Positions 43,965-52,185 of a stretch of DNA of 64,000 nt are shown one piece after another. Within the stretch, counting starts at the first letter, position 1, and each line of letters begins with the position of its first letter. The notes beneath the pieces were generated by a model. The model did not search any database, was not told the origin of the DNA, and was given only the letters and a program-made list of their open reading frames with translations. The stretch spans positions 55,594 through 119,593 of the forward strand of contig JBJKQK010000099.1 in NCBI GenBank assembly GCA_046705285.1, given 5' to 3'. The position numbers and the translations under genes were made by a program. The stretch is from SCRD01 sp046705285 (GTDB lineage: Bacteria; Acidobacteriota; Terriglobia; UBA7540).

Positions 43965-45224
43965 CTATCCTCCTGCTTCATAACGTAGCGATTCGATGGG
44001 GTCCACCGAGGCTGCCCGATTTGCAGGATAAAGCGCCGCAAGCAATGCCACCGTCCCCAGCAGGGCGAATGACAGAAGGCCGGATTGCCAGGTGGGAAGC
44101 AGGCCCGCAAAAAACGCCGGTTGCGGCAGCAGGTCAACCAGCCAGCAAATCCCGAACGCCACGCCCATTCCGACCCCGCCACTCAAGAAAACAACGATCA
44201 GAGTCTCAACGAAAAATTGCCACATGACGGCCCGGGAAGTGGCGCCGACCGCTTTGCGAACTCCGATTTCGCGCGTCCGCTCGCGCACGGCAATCAGCAT
44301 GATGTTCATCACGCCGATCCCACCCAGCAGCAGGCTGATCAGTCCCACCGCGCCCAGAAAGTACTTCATCCCGTCTGTCATCATGCGGAAGTCGCGGGCA
44401 TTTTCCACCGTGTCCCAGATGGAAGCCGCTTCTTCGTCGCGCGGATCAAAATGATGGATCAATGCAAGCGAGCGTCGAACCTGAGCCTGGCAGGCTTCGT
44501 CATCGCCGAAAGACTTTGGCGTTACCAGAAGATTGTCAATGCTGCTGGGCAGAGCCGGTGGCGGGTCCGGAAAGTCCTGCTGCATGGCGCTGAAGGGGAT
44601 GTAAACCTTGGTGACATCCATGCCATCGTAACTGTTGTTCTGTTCCTTGGACTGCATAACGCCAATCACGGTGTATGGAATATCGTTCAGATAGATTGTG
44701 CTACCTAAGACTGCGTGCGAAGCGAAAAGCTGTTTCCGCACATCGCTGCCCAGGAAGGCGACGCGGTGGGCTTTTGCCTGGTCGTTCCAGTTATAAAAAC
44801 GGCCTTGCGCGATGGATAGGCTCCGGATGTACGCAAAAGGAGGAAGTGATGCGGTCACCTCAAGCGTTGCGCTGTTGTATTGGCTGCGAATGTTGATGCT
44901 CGAGCGCCGGAGTTCGGGCAAAACATACTGGCAGGAAGGCGCCTGAGATTTCACAGTCAGATAGTCCGAACTTCCCCAGCGGATATCCCGCCCTGCGCGC
45001 ATTCCGCCCGCTTGCATGCTGGTTCGGCCGGCAAAAACGATCATGATGTCCCGCCCGAAGGTTTCCATCTGCCGTGCCTGGCCCACTCGCAGGCCCTCTC
45101 CGGCGGCCACCATCAGAATAATGGAGATGATGCCCCAGGCAATGCCGAACATGGTGAGGAACGTCCGGAGCTTGTGCCCCCAGAGGTTGTCGATTGTGTC
45201 GCGGAACAAGTCGCGAAACGCCAT
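43965..45224 (-). CDS. MacB-like ABC transporter permease (FtsX/MacB_PCD), first of pair
   Basis: A 419-aa permease with the same plan as its neighbour: LRTFLTMFGIAWGIISIILMVAAGEGLR, periplasmic core (FAGRTSMQAGGMRAGRDIRWG), then LGAVGLISLLLGGIGVMNIMLIAVRERTREIGVRKAVGATSRAVMWQF and LLSFALLGTVALLAALYPANRAASVDPIESLRYEAGG. The two permeases could form a heterodimer or be alternative channels for a MacA/TolC-type tripartite efflux pump. It lies after the adaptor gene on the minus strand (60 bases). Confidence 0.9.
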   Translation of the reverse strand: MAFRDLFRDTIDNLWGHKLRTFLTMFGIAWGIISIILMVAAGEGLRVGQARQMETFGRDIMIVFAGRTSMQAGGMRAGRDIRWGSSDYLTVKSQAPSCQYVLPELRRSSINIRSQYNSATLEVTASLPPFAYIRSLSIAQGRFYNWNDQAKAHRVAFLGSDVRKQLFASHAVLGSTIYLNDIPYTVIGVMQSKEQNNSYDGMDVTKVYIPFSAMQQDFPDPPPALPSSIDNLLVTPKSFGDDEACQAQVRRSLALIHHFDPRDEEAASIWDTVENARDFRMMTDGMKYFLGAVGLISLLLGGIGVMNIMLIAVRERTREIGVRKAVGATSRAVMWQFFVETLIVVFLSGGVGMGVAFGICWLVDLLPQPAFFAGLLPTWQSGLLSFALLGTVALLAALYPANRAASVDPIESLRYEAGG

Positions 45225-45284
45225 GACAATTCACCATGAAAGGCACTCAGAGAAAACGAAAGCCGGAATAACCGAGTCGGACGC

Positions 45285-46493
45285 CTATTGCAGGATGACC
45301 TGCTGTCCCTGTTGCAGCCCGCTTTCGACTTCCGAGTTGATACCGTTTGAAATGCCAATCTGGATGGGAACTTTTTTCCAGCCCAGTTTCGCCTCCTGGG
45401 CAGGAATCTCGGCAAAGGTCTTGTGATCTTTGCCGTAAACTACGGCGGTCTCCGGGATGAGCAGCACATTATGTTTCTCCCGGATAATCAGTTCGGCATT
45501 GGCGCTCATGTTGGCCTTGAGTTCACCAGTGGGATTCTGAATGGAGACGCGGACTTCAAAGGTAGTGACATTATCCTTTTCCACGCCCATGGGGGAGATC
45601 TTGGTCACCTTGCCGTCATAAATTTTCTTCGGGAACGATTCCACCCGAATCCGGGCCGTCTGGCCCATATAGACTTTCCCTATGTCCGCCTGGTCAACCT
45701 TGCCCAGCACATAAACCGTGCTCATGTTTCCGATTGTAAACAGCTGGGTGGCCTGCGAGCCCAGAACCAAGATCGAACTGACAGCGTCGCCGACTTCAAC
45801 ATCTCTGGAAAGGACGATTCCATCAATCGGGCTGGCGATGGTCGAGTTCTGCAGGTCTTCTTTAGCCTGGTCCAGAGCAGCCTGTGCCTGGGATACCTGG
45901 GCCTGCGAGCGGGCAATGTCAGCCTTGCTGACGGCCACATTACGGCGGGCAGACATCTGCTTGTTAAGTCCTATCTCATAGGCTTTCTTTGCATCGTCAA
46001 GCGATGAGTCCGGGATCAACCCTTCCGCGGCAAGTTTCCTGTTGCGTTCAAGCGTGGCTTTGAGGAAAGGTATGTCTGGGCCCTGGGCGTCGATAATGTT
46101 GCGTTGGTAGACGGCTTGTGCTGATTTGACCGTGGCCTGGGCGGCTTCAAGATTAGCCTCTTCCTCCTTCACTCGCGCGCGCAACTGCTCTTTGTCCAGC
46201 TCAAGCAGCACCTGGCCTTGTGTTACGCGGTCACCGTAGTCAACAAATATCTTTTGAACAATGCCGCTGGCCTTTGACTTGATTTCGACCTTGGTCAGCG
46301 GTTCGACCTTGCCCGTTGCCACCACCGATTGCGCGATATCGCCGCGCTTGATCGTGGCCAGCTTGGAGGGGTCGATGCTTGTGTCCGGGCGCAGCACGTT
46401 GGCCACGGCCAATACGGATGCGCACACCCCAAGCACTCCTACGCCGATCAAGATCCAGCGCCGGCGCCTGGAACTGCGATGATTTTTCGCCAT
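45285..46493 (-). CDS. MacA/HlyD-family periplasmic adaptor of an efflux pump
   Basis: A 402-aa membrane-fusion protein. One N-terminal TM (RRWILIGVGVLGVCASVLAVANV), a lipoyl-like domain (AQSVVATGKVEPLTKVEIKSKASGIVQKIFVDYGDRVTQGQVLLEL), a long alpha-hairpin coiled coil (about residues 105-215), the second lipoyl half (ASPIDGIVLSRDVEVGDAVSSI), then the beta-barrel (VDQADIGKVYMGQTARIRVESFPKK) and membrane-proximal end. This is the MacA type, which links an inner-membrane ABC permease to an outer-membrane channel. It is the first gene of a minus-strand set with two permeases. Confidence 0.9.
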   Translation of the reverse strand: MAKNHRSSRRRRWILIGVGVLGVCASVLAVANVLRPDTSIDPSKLATIKRGDIAQSVVATGKVEPLTKVEIKSKASGIVQKIFVDYGDRVTQGQVLLELDKEQLRARVKEEEANLEAAQATVKSAQAVYQRNIIDAQGPDIPFLKATLERNRKLAAEGLIPDSSLDDAKKAYEIGLNKQMSARRNVAVSKADIARSQAQVSQAQAALDQAKEDLQNSTIASPIDGIVLSRDVEVGDAVSSILVLGSQATQLFTIGNMSTVYVLGKVDQADIGKVYMGQTARIRVESFPKKIYDGKVTKISPMGVEKDNVTTFEVRVSIQNPTGELKANMSANAELIIREKHNVLLIPETAVVYGKDHKTFAEIPAQEAKLGWKKVPIQIGISNGINSEVESGLQQGQQVILQ

Positions 46494-47191
46494 AGGGACC
46501 TTCCAGTGATTCTTATTTCAAATCCTCTCACCCAGTAATACGCCGGACCCTTTCCCGATGTTCCACGAAGTTGTCGGCAATTTCGGACGTTGGGGATTGC
46601 AGGGGTTGCAAAGCCCTCAAAAGTGGTTCATGCGACGCAGAGTGGGGCGAACGCATCCACGCAGAAGATGGCCGTGGTAAGGGAAATCGACGGCCTACAC
46701 GGCGCGGTTGGCGTTCCTGGAAAGAGTCTCGAAGATTCTGCAGCACTTTGCCAATGTCGGCGCCATCGGATTCAGCCGCTTCTTCAAGTGTTCGCGTGTA
46801 TGGGATTATTCGGACGCGTGTAAAGGTTTTCACTCCGGAGTGCTGCAGGATAGACCTGTTTGGGGAAAGCTCAATACACCGGAAGATCAGCTTTCAACGT
46901 GATTTCCGTTGTACGCATAGGTTCCCACGACTTGAGTTTTTAGCAACAAGCCTATTCCAAAAACTTCAGTTTTCTCGACGCTGTGACTTTTCTCTCAAAT
47001 GGAAAGAGTTTTGTAGGACGGCGATGAATCCGTTGCCACCCACCAGCCGGAGAGCCGTGCCGGAACCAGAAGCTGCGAACGGCACAGCGAGAGCCGAAAA
47101 GGAGCTTTTTGGGTTTTGGACCCAAACACACGGGAGCGGCGGCCGACCGGACGCAAAGTCATTTGTTCACCTCTATTGCTTGCTGTGTTTT
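46494..47191. other. Intergenic region, about 700 bases
   Basis: Between the adaptor gene start (46493) and the stop of the nucleoside transporter (47192). No reading frame has recognisable protein character. A perfect 12-bp palindrome CACTCCGGAGTG occurs at 46831-46842. The region may hold the adaptor-operon promoter and a decayed gene, but I see nothing decisive. Confidence 0.4.
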
Positions 47192-48403
47192 TCAGCGGAT
47201 AACCAGGCCGACAATGGCGGCAGAGAGATAATTTGCCAGGGTCCCGGCCAACAGCGCCCAGAAGCCCAGCCTTGCCAAGTCCTGCCGCCGGGAAGGCGCC
47301 ACAGCCCCGATCGCGCCAATCTGAATCCCAATAGAGCCAAAATTCGCAAATCCGCAAAGGGCATAGGTGGCAATGGTGAACGATCGTGCGGCGATGTGCC
47401 CCTTCAGCGGGCCGAGCATGGAAAAGGCAATGAATTCATTCAAGATGACTTTTGTGGCCAGCAGATTTCCCACGGCCATGGAGTCATGCCAAGGCACACC
47501 GAGCAGCCAAGCCACGGGCGCCAGTGCGTAGCCGAAGATCGTGTGAAGATTGGTATGGGCGAAGCCGAGGAAACCATTTGCCAGGGCGATGAGCGCAACG
47601 AAGGCAATCAGCATAGCTCCGACGTTGAGGGCGATGAAGAGGCCGTCTAAGACTCCGTGCGTAATGGCATCCAGGATGTTGACGTCCTTTTTCTCGAGGG
47701 TTAGATTTACTGCCCCGGCGGTAGTTGGCTGGCCGATTTCAGGAATCAGCATTTTCGAGACCAGCATCGTTCCCGGGGCCGTCATGACCACCGCAGTCAG
47801 CAGATCTCTTGCCTGCGCGCCAAACAGGATGTAGGCACCCAGAACCGAGCCTGCGATGTGGGCCATTCCAGCTGTCATCACCGTCATCAGTTCTGACTGG
47901 GTGAGGGTTTCCAGGTAGGGGCGTATGACGAGTGGTGCCTCCGACTGGCCTATGGCCATGCTGGCGGCGACTTCCAGCGATTCAGCCCCACTGGTCCCCA
48001 TCAGCTTGAACATGGCCTTTGCAGCCAGAGTCACCAGCGCCGGCAGGACCCCAACGTAATAGAGAATTGAAAGGAATGCCGCAACGTAAATGATCAACGG
48101 AAGCGCCTGGAAAGCAAAGACCATGCCAAGGCTGCCCTTGGGATCGCCGAGTGGGCCGAAGACGAACTTGGAGCCTTCGAATGAAAAATGCAGGAACCAC
48201 ACCACGGCGCTCGAGGCTTTATTCAAAAGCCAGTAACCAGCCTCGGTGCGGAGTACAAACAGCGCGATCAGAAATTGGAGGCCCAAGCCCCACGCGACGA
48301 TCCGCCAACTGATGACCTTACGGTGGCGTGATAGTGCGTAGCAGGTTAGAAGGATCGCCAGAATTCCCAGCAGGGAAGCCAGATGGTTCAGTTCTTCCTC
48401 CAC
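47192..48403 (-). CDS. NupC-type concentrative nucleoside transporter
   Basis: A 403-aa CNT family H+ or Na+/nucleoside symporter. Typical motifs: VAASMAIGQSEAPLVIRPYL (nucleoside site GQSEAPL), MTAGMAHIAGSVLGAY, NLTLEKKDVNILDAITHGVLDGL, LGVPWHDSMAVGNLLATKVILNEFIAF and YALCGFANFGSIGIQIGAIGA. GTG start (48403) with no clear SD; an in-frame TGA lies a few codons upstream, so no longer start is possible. It has no neighbour in purine or pyrimidine salvage here. Confidence 0.93.
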   Translation of the reverse strand: MEEELNHLASLLGILAILLTCYALSRHRKVISWRIVAWGLGLQFLIALFVLRTEAGYWLLNKASSAVVWFLHFSFEGSKFVFGPLGDPKGSLGMVFAFQALPLIIYVAAFLSILYYVGVLPALVTLAAKAMFKLMGTSGAESLEVAASMAIGQSEAPLVIRPYLETLTQSELMTVMTAGMAHIAGSVLGAYILFGAQARDLLTAVVMTAPGTMLVSKMLIPEIGQPTTAGAVNLTLEKKDVNILDAITHGVLDGLFIALNVGAMLIAFVALIALANGFLGFAHTNLHTIFGYALAPVAWLLGVPWHDSMAVGNLLATKVILNEFIAFSMLGPLKGHIAARSFTIATYALCGFANFGSIGIQIGAIGAVAPSRRQDLARLGFWALLAGTLANYLSAAIVGLVIR

Positions 48404-48682
48404 AAGACGAAGTATGGCGGCGACGGATCAATTGCCCCGGCAAGAGGATATAGCAGAAGTTGGGAAAAATTGATACAAACTTTCGCTTGGCGTTTCCTGG
48501 CTGTTGCCCCACTTGTCGTGGGGACTTCCTTCTCGGGCACCCGCTTGCTGGAGTACATCCATCATAGCGAGATGTTCCAAAACAACTTTTCTACAAGAAA
48601 CGGAAGTCCCTGTGCGGGTGCAAGGCCCCGATTGATCAGGGCCCATTTACGTCCATGGCGTGCCAAGTCGCAACGATCCAGG

Positions 48683-49846
48683 CTACGGATCAAGTGCACC
48701 CTCAGTCAGGTCAATGTTATTCAGGTGGCGGGTGGTTTTCCTGACGTATTCGTGAGCCGGCGGAGGATTTCCGATGGATGTGTCCGCCAGCAGGCGCGAA
48801 TTGTCGAAAGTCTGGTCCAGGTTCATGAACCGGAAGTAAGGCCCCATAGCTGTCAGGAGCAGGCGGAGGTCTCCGTTGCCGTTGAATGCGGAATTCCAGT
48901 AAGCCAAGTACTCGCCAAATTCGGGTTGGTGGAGGTCGCTTTGAGGCAAAAGTTTCTTCGGCCATCTCTTCATCTGCTGTAGCAGTTCGTGCCGGACAAA
49001 CTTGAACGGCGGACGGCCCTCCGAGGGATCATCCGCGGCGCGCAGGATGGCTTCGAGTGTGGAAGCGGAATCCTTACCCGCCGATATGTGATAAGTCGTC
49101 CAGTTGCGCCGGGCAAAGAGCAGCTGCACAATCGCGCAGGCGGTGTAATCAACGGGGATGATGTCCAGATGTGCATCCGGGTTCGAGGGAATCAGGCGAA
49201 TGGTGTTGACCGCGGCCAGCGCCCACATGATGACGTAAGAACGCGGCGTCCAGTCGCGTGTATCTCCCATGATGATCGAAGGGCGGACTACCAGTAACTT
49301 TTCGCGGGGGATGGCGCGGGTGACGTTCATCTCCCCGATCATCTTCGTATAGCAGTACCGGACCAGGTGAGCCGCGCCGGAATTGGGAGACTGATCCTCA
49401 TGGACGTTGCACTGCTTCAAGCCCGTTCCGCAGATGCTGGCTGTTCCGACATAGACAAACGTCTCCAGCTTGGGCAGGGACTTCGCCCAGCTGAGGATCT
49501 GCTGCGTCCCGGCAATGTTGATCCTCTCGACGCTTTCAGTGGAAGCCGGCGCGAAGGAAGTGTCGGCCGCGGCGTGAATCACCGTGTCAACCTCGCCGAG
49601 GTCTTTCAGGCGGGAGAGCTTCTCCGCTAGGGAAGCGTCGCCCAGATCTCCGACAATCGGAATGATCCGGGTGCTGTCAAAAGCGTCGCCATGGAACTGG
49701 AAGACCTGCTGCAGCCGGCTCCAGGCTTTCTGGGCATCATTGGCGCGAATCAGGCAATAAAGCCGTCTTATCTGTGACCTCTTGGACAGGAGAACGGCGA
49801 GTTCGCCGCCCAGGAAGCCTGTTGATCCAGTAAGAAAAATGTTCAC
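48683..49846 (-). CDS. Thioester reductase / fatty acyl-CoA reductase-like SDR
   Basis: A 387-aa NAD(P)-dependent extended SDR of the NAD_binding_4 ('male sterility') type. NIFLTGSTGFLGGELAVLLSKR (GxxGxxG), VIHAAADTSFAPASTESVERINIAGTQQIL, YVGTASICGTG and the YCYTKMIGEM (YxxxK) catalytic pair are present, followed by PREKLLVVRPSIIMGDTRDWTPRS. It has no carrier or adenylation domain, so it would act on a separate acyl-CoA or acyl-ACP or on a sugar. GTG start with GGAGAATAC before it. Confidence 0.85.
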   Translation of the reverse strand: MNIFLTGSTGFLGGELAVLLSKRSQIRRLYCLIRANDAQKAWSRLQQVFQFHGDAFDSTRIIPIVGDLGDASLAEKLSRLKDLGEVDTVIHAAADTSFAPASTESVERINIAGTQQILSWAKSLPKLETFVYVGTASICGTGLKQCNVHEDQSPNSGAAHLVRYCYTKMIGEMNVTRAIPREKLLVVRPSIIMGDTRDWTPRSYVIMWALAAVNTIRLIPSNPDAHLDIIPVDYTACAIVQLLFARRNWTTYHISAGKDSASTLEAILRAADDPSEGRPPFKFVRHELLQQMKRWPKKLLPQSDLHQPEFGEYLAYWNSAFNGNGDLRLLLTAMGPYFRFMNLDQTFDNSRLLADTSIGNPPPAHEYVRKTTRHLNNIDLTEGALDP

Positions 49847-49872
49847 GTATTCTCCTCATCTCCTACGAAGTT

Positions 49873-50376
49873 TCAGCGTAGGATTGCCTTGACTATGCTG
49901 TACGAGAAAATAAAGGAATCTCCGATCAGGCCCCAGAAAAGGGCGCAGAATAGCGAACCGATGGTAAGCGCCTTGAGAAACGCCACCAGTCTGAAGTCCC
50001 GATCTCTTCTGAAGAAAATGTATGCGTGCAGTGGGCTCCACCAAGTCGCCACGACTGCGAAAACATAAGCGGGTCTGTTTAGAATGATAGACTTGATCTT
50101 ACTCCGGGCACCTCCTGGCTCCGACTGATCGAGCCACCGATGAATCCTGTCAGTGAAAAACACGTCCTGCTGGAAATGCTGATAGAGGTAGTAACCTCCC
50201 CAGGAAGCCACAAAGATGGATGGAAATAGTGGAAAAAAAACGAGATACCTGAATTTTATGGTAAGCCAAGGGAAGTAAACGTAGTCGAAAAGCCAGATGA
50301 TAAAGAGATACAGGAGGTATACTGCACCGAACTTCGAGGCCCGTTTCAGCGGTCCCGCCAGTACTCTTCGCCACAT
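49873..50376 (-). CDS. Hypothetical integral membrane protein
   Basis: A 167-aa protein (or 184 aa from a TTG at 50427) with three or four hydrophobic segments (AVYLLYLFIIWLFDYVYFPW, YLVFFPLFPSIFVASWGGYYLY, YVFAVVATWWSPLHAYIFF and LTIGSLFCALFWGLIGDSFIF). It is rich in Phe, Tyr and Trp. No family is recognised. ATG 50376 has only a distant GGAG, so the start is uncertain. It is followed on the minus strand by the SDR gene, 27 bases away, so the two may be co-transcribed. Confidence 0.6.
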   Translation of the reverse strand: MWRRVLAGPLKRASKFGAVYLLYLFIIWLFDYVYFPWLTIKFRYLVFFPLFPSIFVASWGGYYLYQHFQQDVFFTDRIHRWLDQSEPGGARSKIKSIILNRPAYVFAVVATWWSPLHAYIFFRRDRDFRLVAFLKALTIGSLFCALFWGLIGDSFIFSYSIVKAILR

Positions 50377-50517
50377 TGGATTTTTCGTGCTTCTCCTGCT
50401 GTGCTTCCCGTGTAGATCCGAGACCAACGGTACCGGGAACTTAAGCTACTACCTGTTAGCACTGCTCTCCCCTACGATGCCAGCTGATCTTTCGGGGTTG
50501 TATCCTGCCTGATGCGA

Positions 50518-51558
50518 TCAGACCGCTGTAGCGGCCGTTGAAACGCGGCTCTCCTTCCACAGCTGGATATAAGGTTCAAGGTCGCTCATCATGGTGTGGA
50601 ATTGCTCGATCCGGAGGGACTGGGCTCCATCGCTCATGGCTTTTTCCGGGCGGGGATGGACCTCCACAATCAGGCCATCGGCCCCGATGGCGACGGCCGC
50701 TTTTGAAAGCGCCGGCACCAAGCTTCGTTTACCGGTGGCGTGGCTGGGATCGACGATTACCGGCAGGTGCGTCAGTTCGTTAAGAACCGCTACTGCGGTG
50801 ATATCACAGGTGTTGCGAGTTGCTGTCTCAAAAGTGCGGATACCTCGCTCACAGAGGATGACGTTGGGATTGCCGTGCGCTGTGATGTATTCGGCGGACA
50901 TCAGCAGTTCTTTGACGGTCGAACTCATTCCGCGCTTCAGCAGCACGGGCCGTGGGCATTTGCCCAGCGCCTTCAACAGCGCGAAATTCTGCATGTTGCG
51001 CGCGCCCACTTGCATCACGTCCGCATACTCCCCCACGCGGCCCACGTCGCCATCGCTCATCACTTCCGTCACGATGGCAAGCCCAGTCGCCTCGCGCGCC
51101 TTGGCCAGCAGTTTGAGTCCTTCCACCTCCAAACCCTGAAAGTCATACGGGGAGGTGCGCGGCTTGAAAGCGCCGCCTCGCAGCAGCTTGGCCCCGGCCG
51201 CTGCAACGCCTTCGGCTGTTTCGATAATCTGCTTCTCGTTTTCCACCGAGCACGGTCCTGCCATCACCACAAACTCGTCTCCGCCGATCTCGGTTCCATT
51301 TACGCGAATCCGGGACCGTTCCTGCTTGAACTCCTTACTGACGAACTTATAGGGAGCGGAGATTCGTACCGCCCGCTCGACGCCGGGAGTTGCCTCGAGC
51401 GATTCCAGACACGCTGTCACGTCGCCTACGCCGATCACCCCAATCACCACCCTTTCTTCACCCTCGATGGAATGCACCTTGTATCCGAACTCACGAATCC
51501 GCTCGCAAACGTAGTCAATCTCTTCCCTGGTGGCATGCGGTCGCATGGATATGATCAT
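50518..51558 (-). CDS. aroF: 3-deoxy-7-phosphoheptulonate (DAHP) synthase, type I-beta
   Basis: Catalyses PEP + erythrose-4-P to DAHP, the first step of aromatic amino acid synthesis. The 346-aa protein has an N-terminal ferredoxin-like regulatory domain (residues about 1-68) typical of the AroA/beta type, where aromatic amino acids inhibit. Core motifs: VMAGPCSVENEKQI, LRGGAFKPRTSPYDFQG, VTEVMSDGDV, QVGARNMQNF, PVLLKRGMSSTVKELLMSAEYI, LCERGIRTFE and PVIVDPSHATGKRSLV. ATG 51558 has GGAGAGG. It is preceded by a leader peptide and terminator, so it is controlled by attenuation. Confidence 0.94.
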   Translation of the reverse strand: MIISMRPHATREEIDYVCERIREFGYKVHSIEGEERVVIGVIGVGDVTACLESLEATPGVERAVRISAPYKFVSKEFKQERSRIRVNGTEIGGDEFVVMAGPCSVENEKQIIETAEGVAAAGAKLLRGGAFKPRTSPYDFQGLEVEGLKLLAKAREATGLAIVTEVMSDGDVGRVGEYADVMQVGARNMQNFALLKALGKCPRPVLLKRGMSSTVKELLMSAEYITAHGNPNVILCERGIRTFETATRNTCDITAVAVLNELTHLPVIVDPSHATGKRSLVPALSKAAVAIGADGLIVEVHPRPEKAMSDGAQSLRIEQFHTMMSDLEPYIQLWKESRVSTAATAV

Positions 51559-51585
51559 GTCTTACCTCTCCTTAACAAATAAAAA

Positions 51586-51609
51586 AGCCCACTCGGTACT
51601 CAGTGGGCT
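51586..51609 (-). terminator. Attenuator terminator of the DAHP synthase leader
   Basis: On the minus strand AGCCCACT pairs with AGTGGGCT (plus-strand arms 51586-51593 and 51602-51609), 8 perfect bp with an 8-nt loop, followed by six U (51581-51586). It lies 29 bases before the aroF ATG, so terminating here prevents its transcription. Confidence 0.85.
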
Positions 51610-51707
51610 GGCTTTTTAATCTTGTTTTTCCTGGTCAGGCCAACGCCACTCTACTGCATTGAGGCATTAAAGCCCCAATACCAGTAGTTGAAGCTAAACG
51701 CGTTGGC
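51602..51707 (-). promoter_or_regulatory. Attenuator pairing segments 1, 2 and 3
   Basis: On the minus strand, segment 1 is GCCAACGC (51707-51700, codons 7-9 of the leader peptide) and segment 2 is GCGTTGGC (51646-51639); they are perfect complements. Segment 2 can instead pair with GCCAGC (51612-51607) in segment 3 (one G-U pair), the strand that also forms the terminator. A ribosome stalled on the aromatic codons would mask segment 1, free segment 2 and melt the terminator. Confidence 0.7.
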
Positions 51708-51725
51708 AAAACTCACACTAACCAT
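51651..51725 (-). CDS. Aromatic amino acid leader peptide (24 aa)
   Basis: A 24-codon peptide on the minus strand, ATG 51725 to TAG 51651, containing the run FSFNYWYWGF. Eight of its 24 residues are aromatic (four Phe, two Tyr, two Trp). It precedes a terminator and the DAHP synthase gene, exactly as leader peptides do in ribosome-mediated attenuation of aromatic biosynthesis. Stalling at Phe, Tyr or Trp codons would signal shortage of charged tRNAs. No strong SD is seen, and the peptide is too short to be found by usual gene callers. The architecture rather than the peptide alone supports it. Confidence 0.8.
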   Translation of the reverse strand: MVSVSFANAFSFNYWYWGFNASMQ

Positions 51726-52185
51726 CGTCTAGGGACTATATCCCATAAATCCAGGACTGGCAAGCAAAATCTTCGCCTGCTGCCAAAACACCGGGCCAAA
51801 GCAGCCAAACCTGTGCAATCTTTGCCAGCGGAGTGTTTCAGGCGTGGTATCTGCAACCGCCGCGAGAAGCCACGGATGACCAAGGACCAGAGCTGGGGAG
51901 GGCGAGGGCATAGGATTATGTGTCAGCACCTTTCAGTTGAACAGGTGAACGCACACGATCTCTTGCTGAGTGAGGGCGCATACACAATCAATTCCCTCGA
52001 TCCTCACCACACTGCGGGATAGGCGATAATTTCTTTATTTTGCTAGGCATCGTGTGATATTGTTGTCGGCTGGCGGGAGGGGAATTTGCAATCCTCTTTG
52101 GCGGGCCGCTCGGACTGGACAGGGGACGGCTGCTGCTGAGGGGCAAGGGGTTTGTGCGCAAACCCGCGTCGAAAGCTTATAAGTA
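51726..52185. other. Divergent region between aroF leader and mrdA
   Basis: About 460 bases. It must contain the aroF leader promoter (minus) and a promoter for mrdA (plus). A perfect 7-bp hairpin (GGGTTTG, 52148-52154; CAAACCC, 52159-52165; loop TGCG) sits just upstream of the mrdA ATG. No ORF is supported. Confidence 0.5.

Noticed and set aside
46528..46833. Minus-strand frame of 101 codons near the adaptor gene
   Set aside because: Basic composition without motif; GTG start without convincing ribosome site.
46571..47650. Long plus-strand frame of 359 codons
   Set aside because: Its second half runs antisense to the nucleoside transporter and the first half has no protein character or SD.
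50740..51582. 280-codon plus-strand frame opposite aroF
   Set aside because: Antisense shadow of DAHP synthase; no motif.
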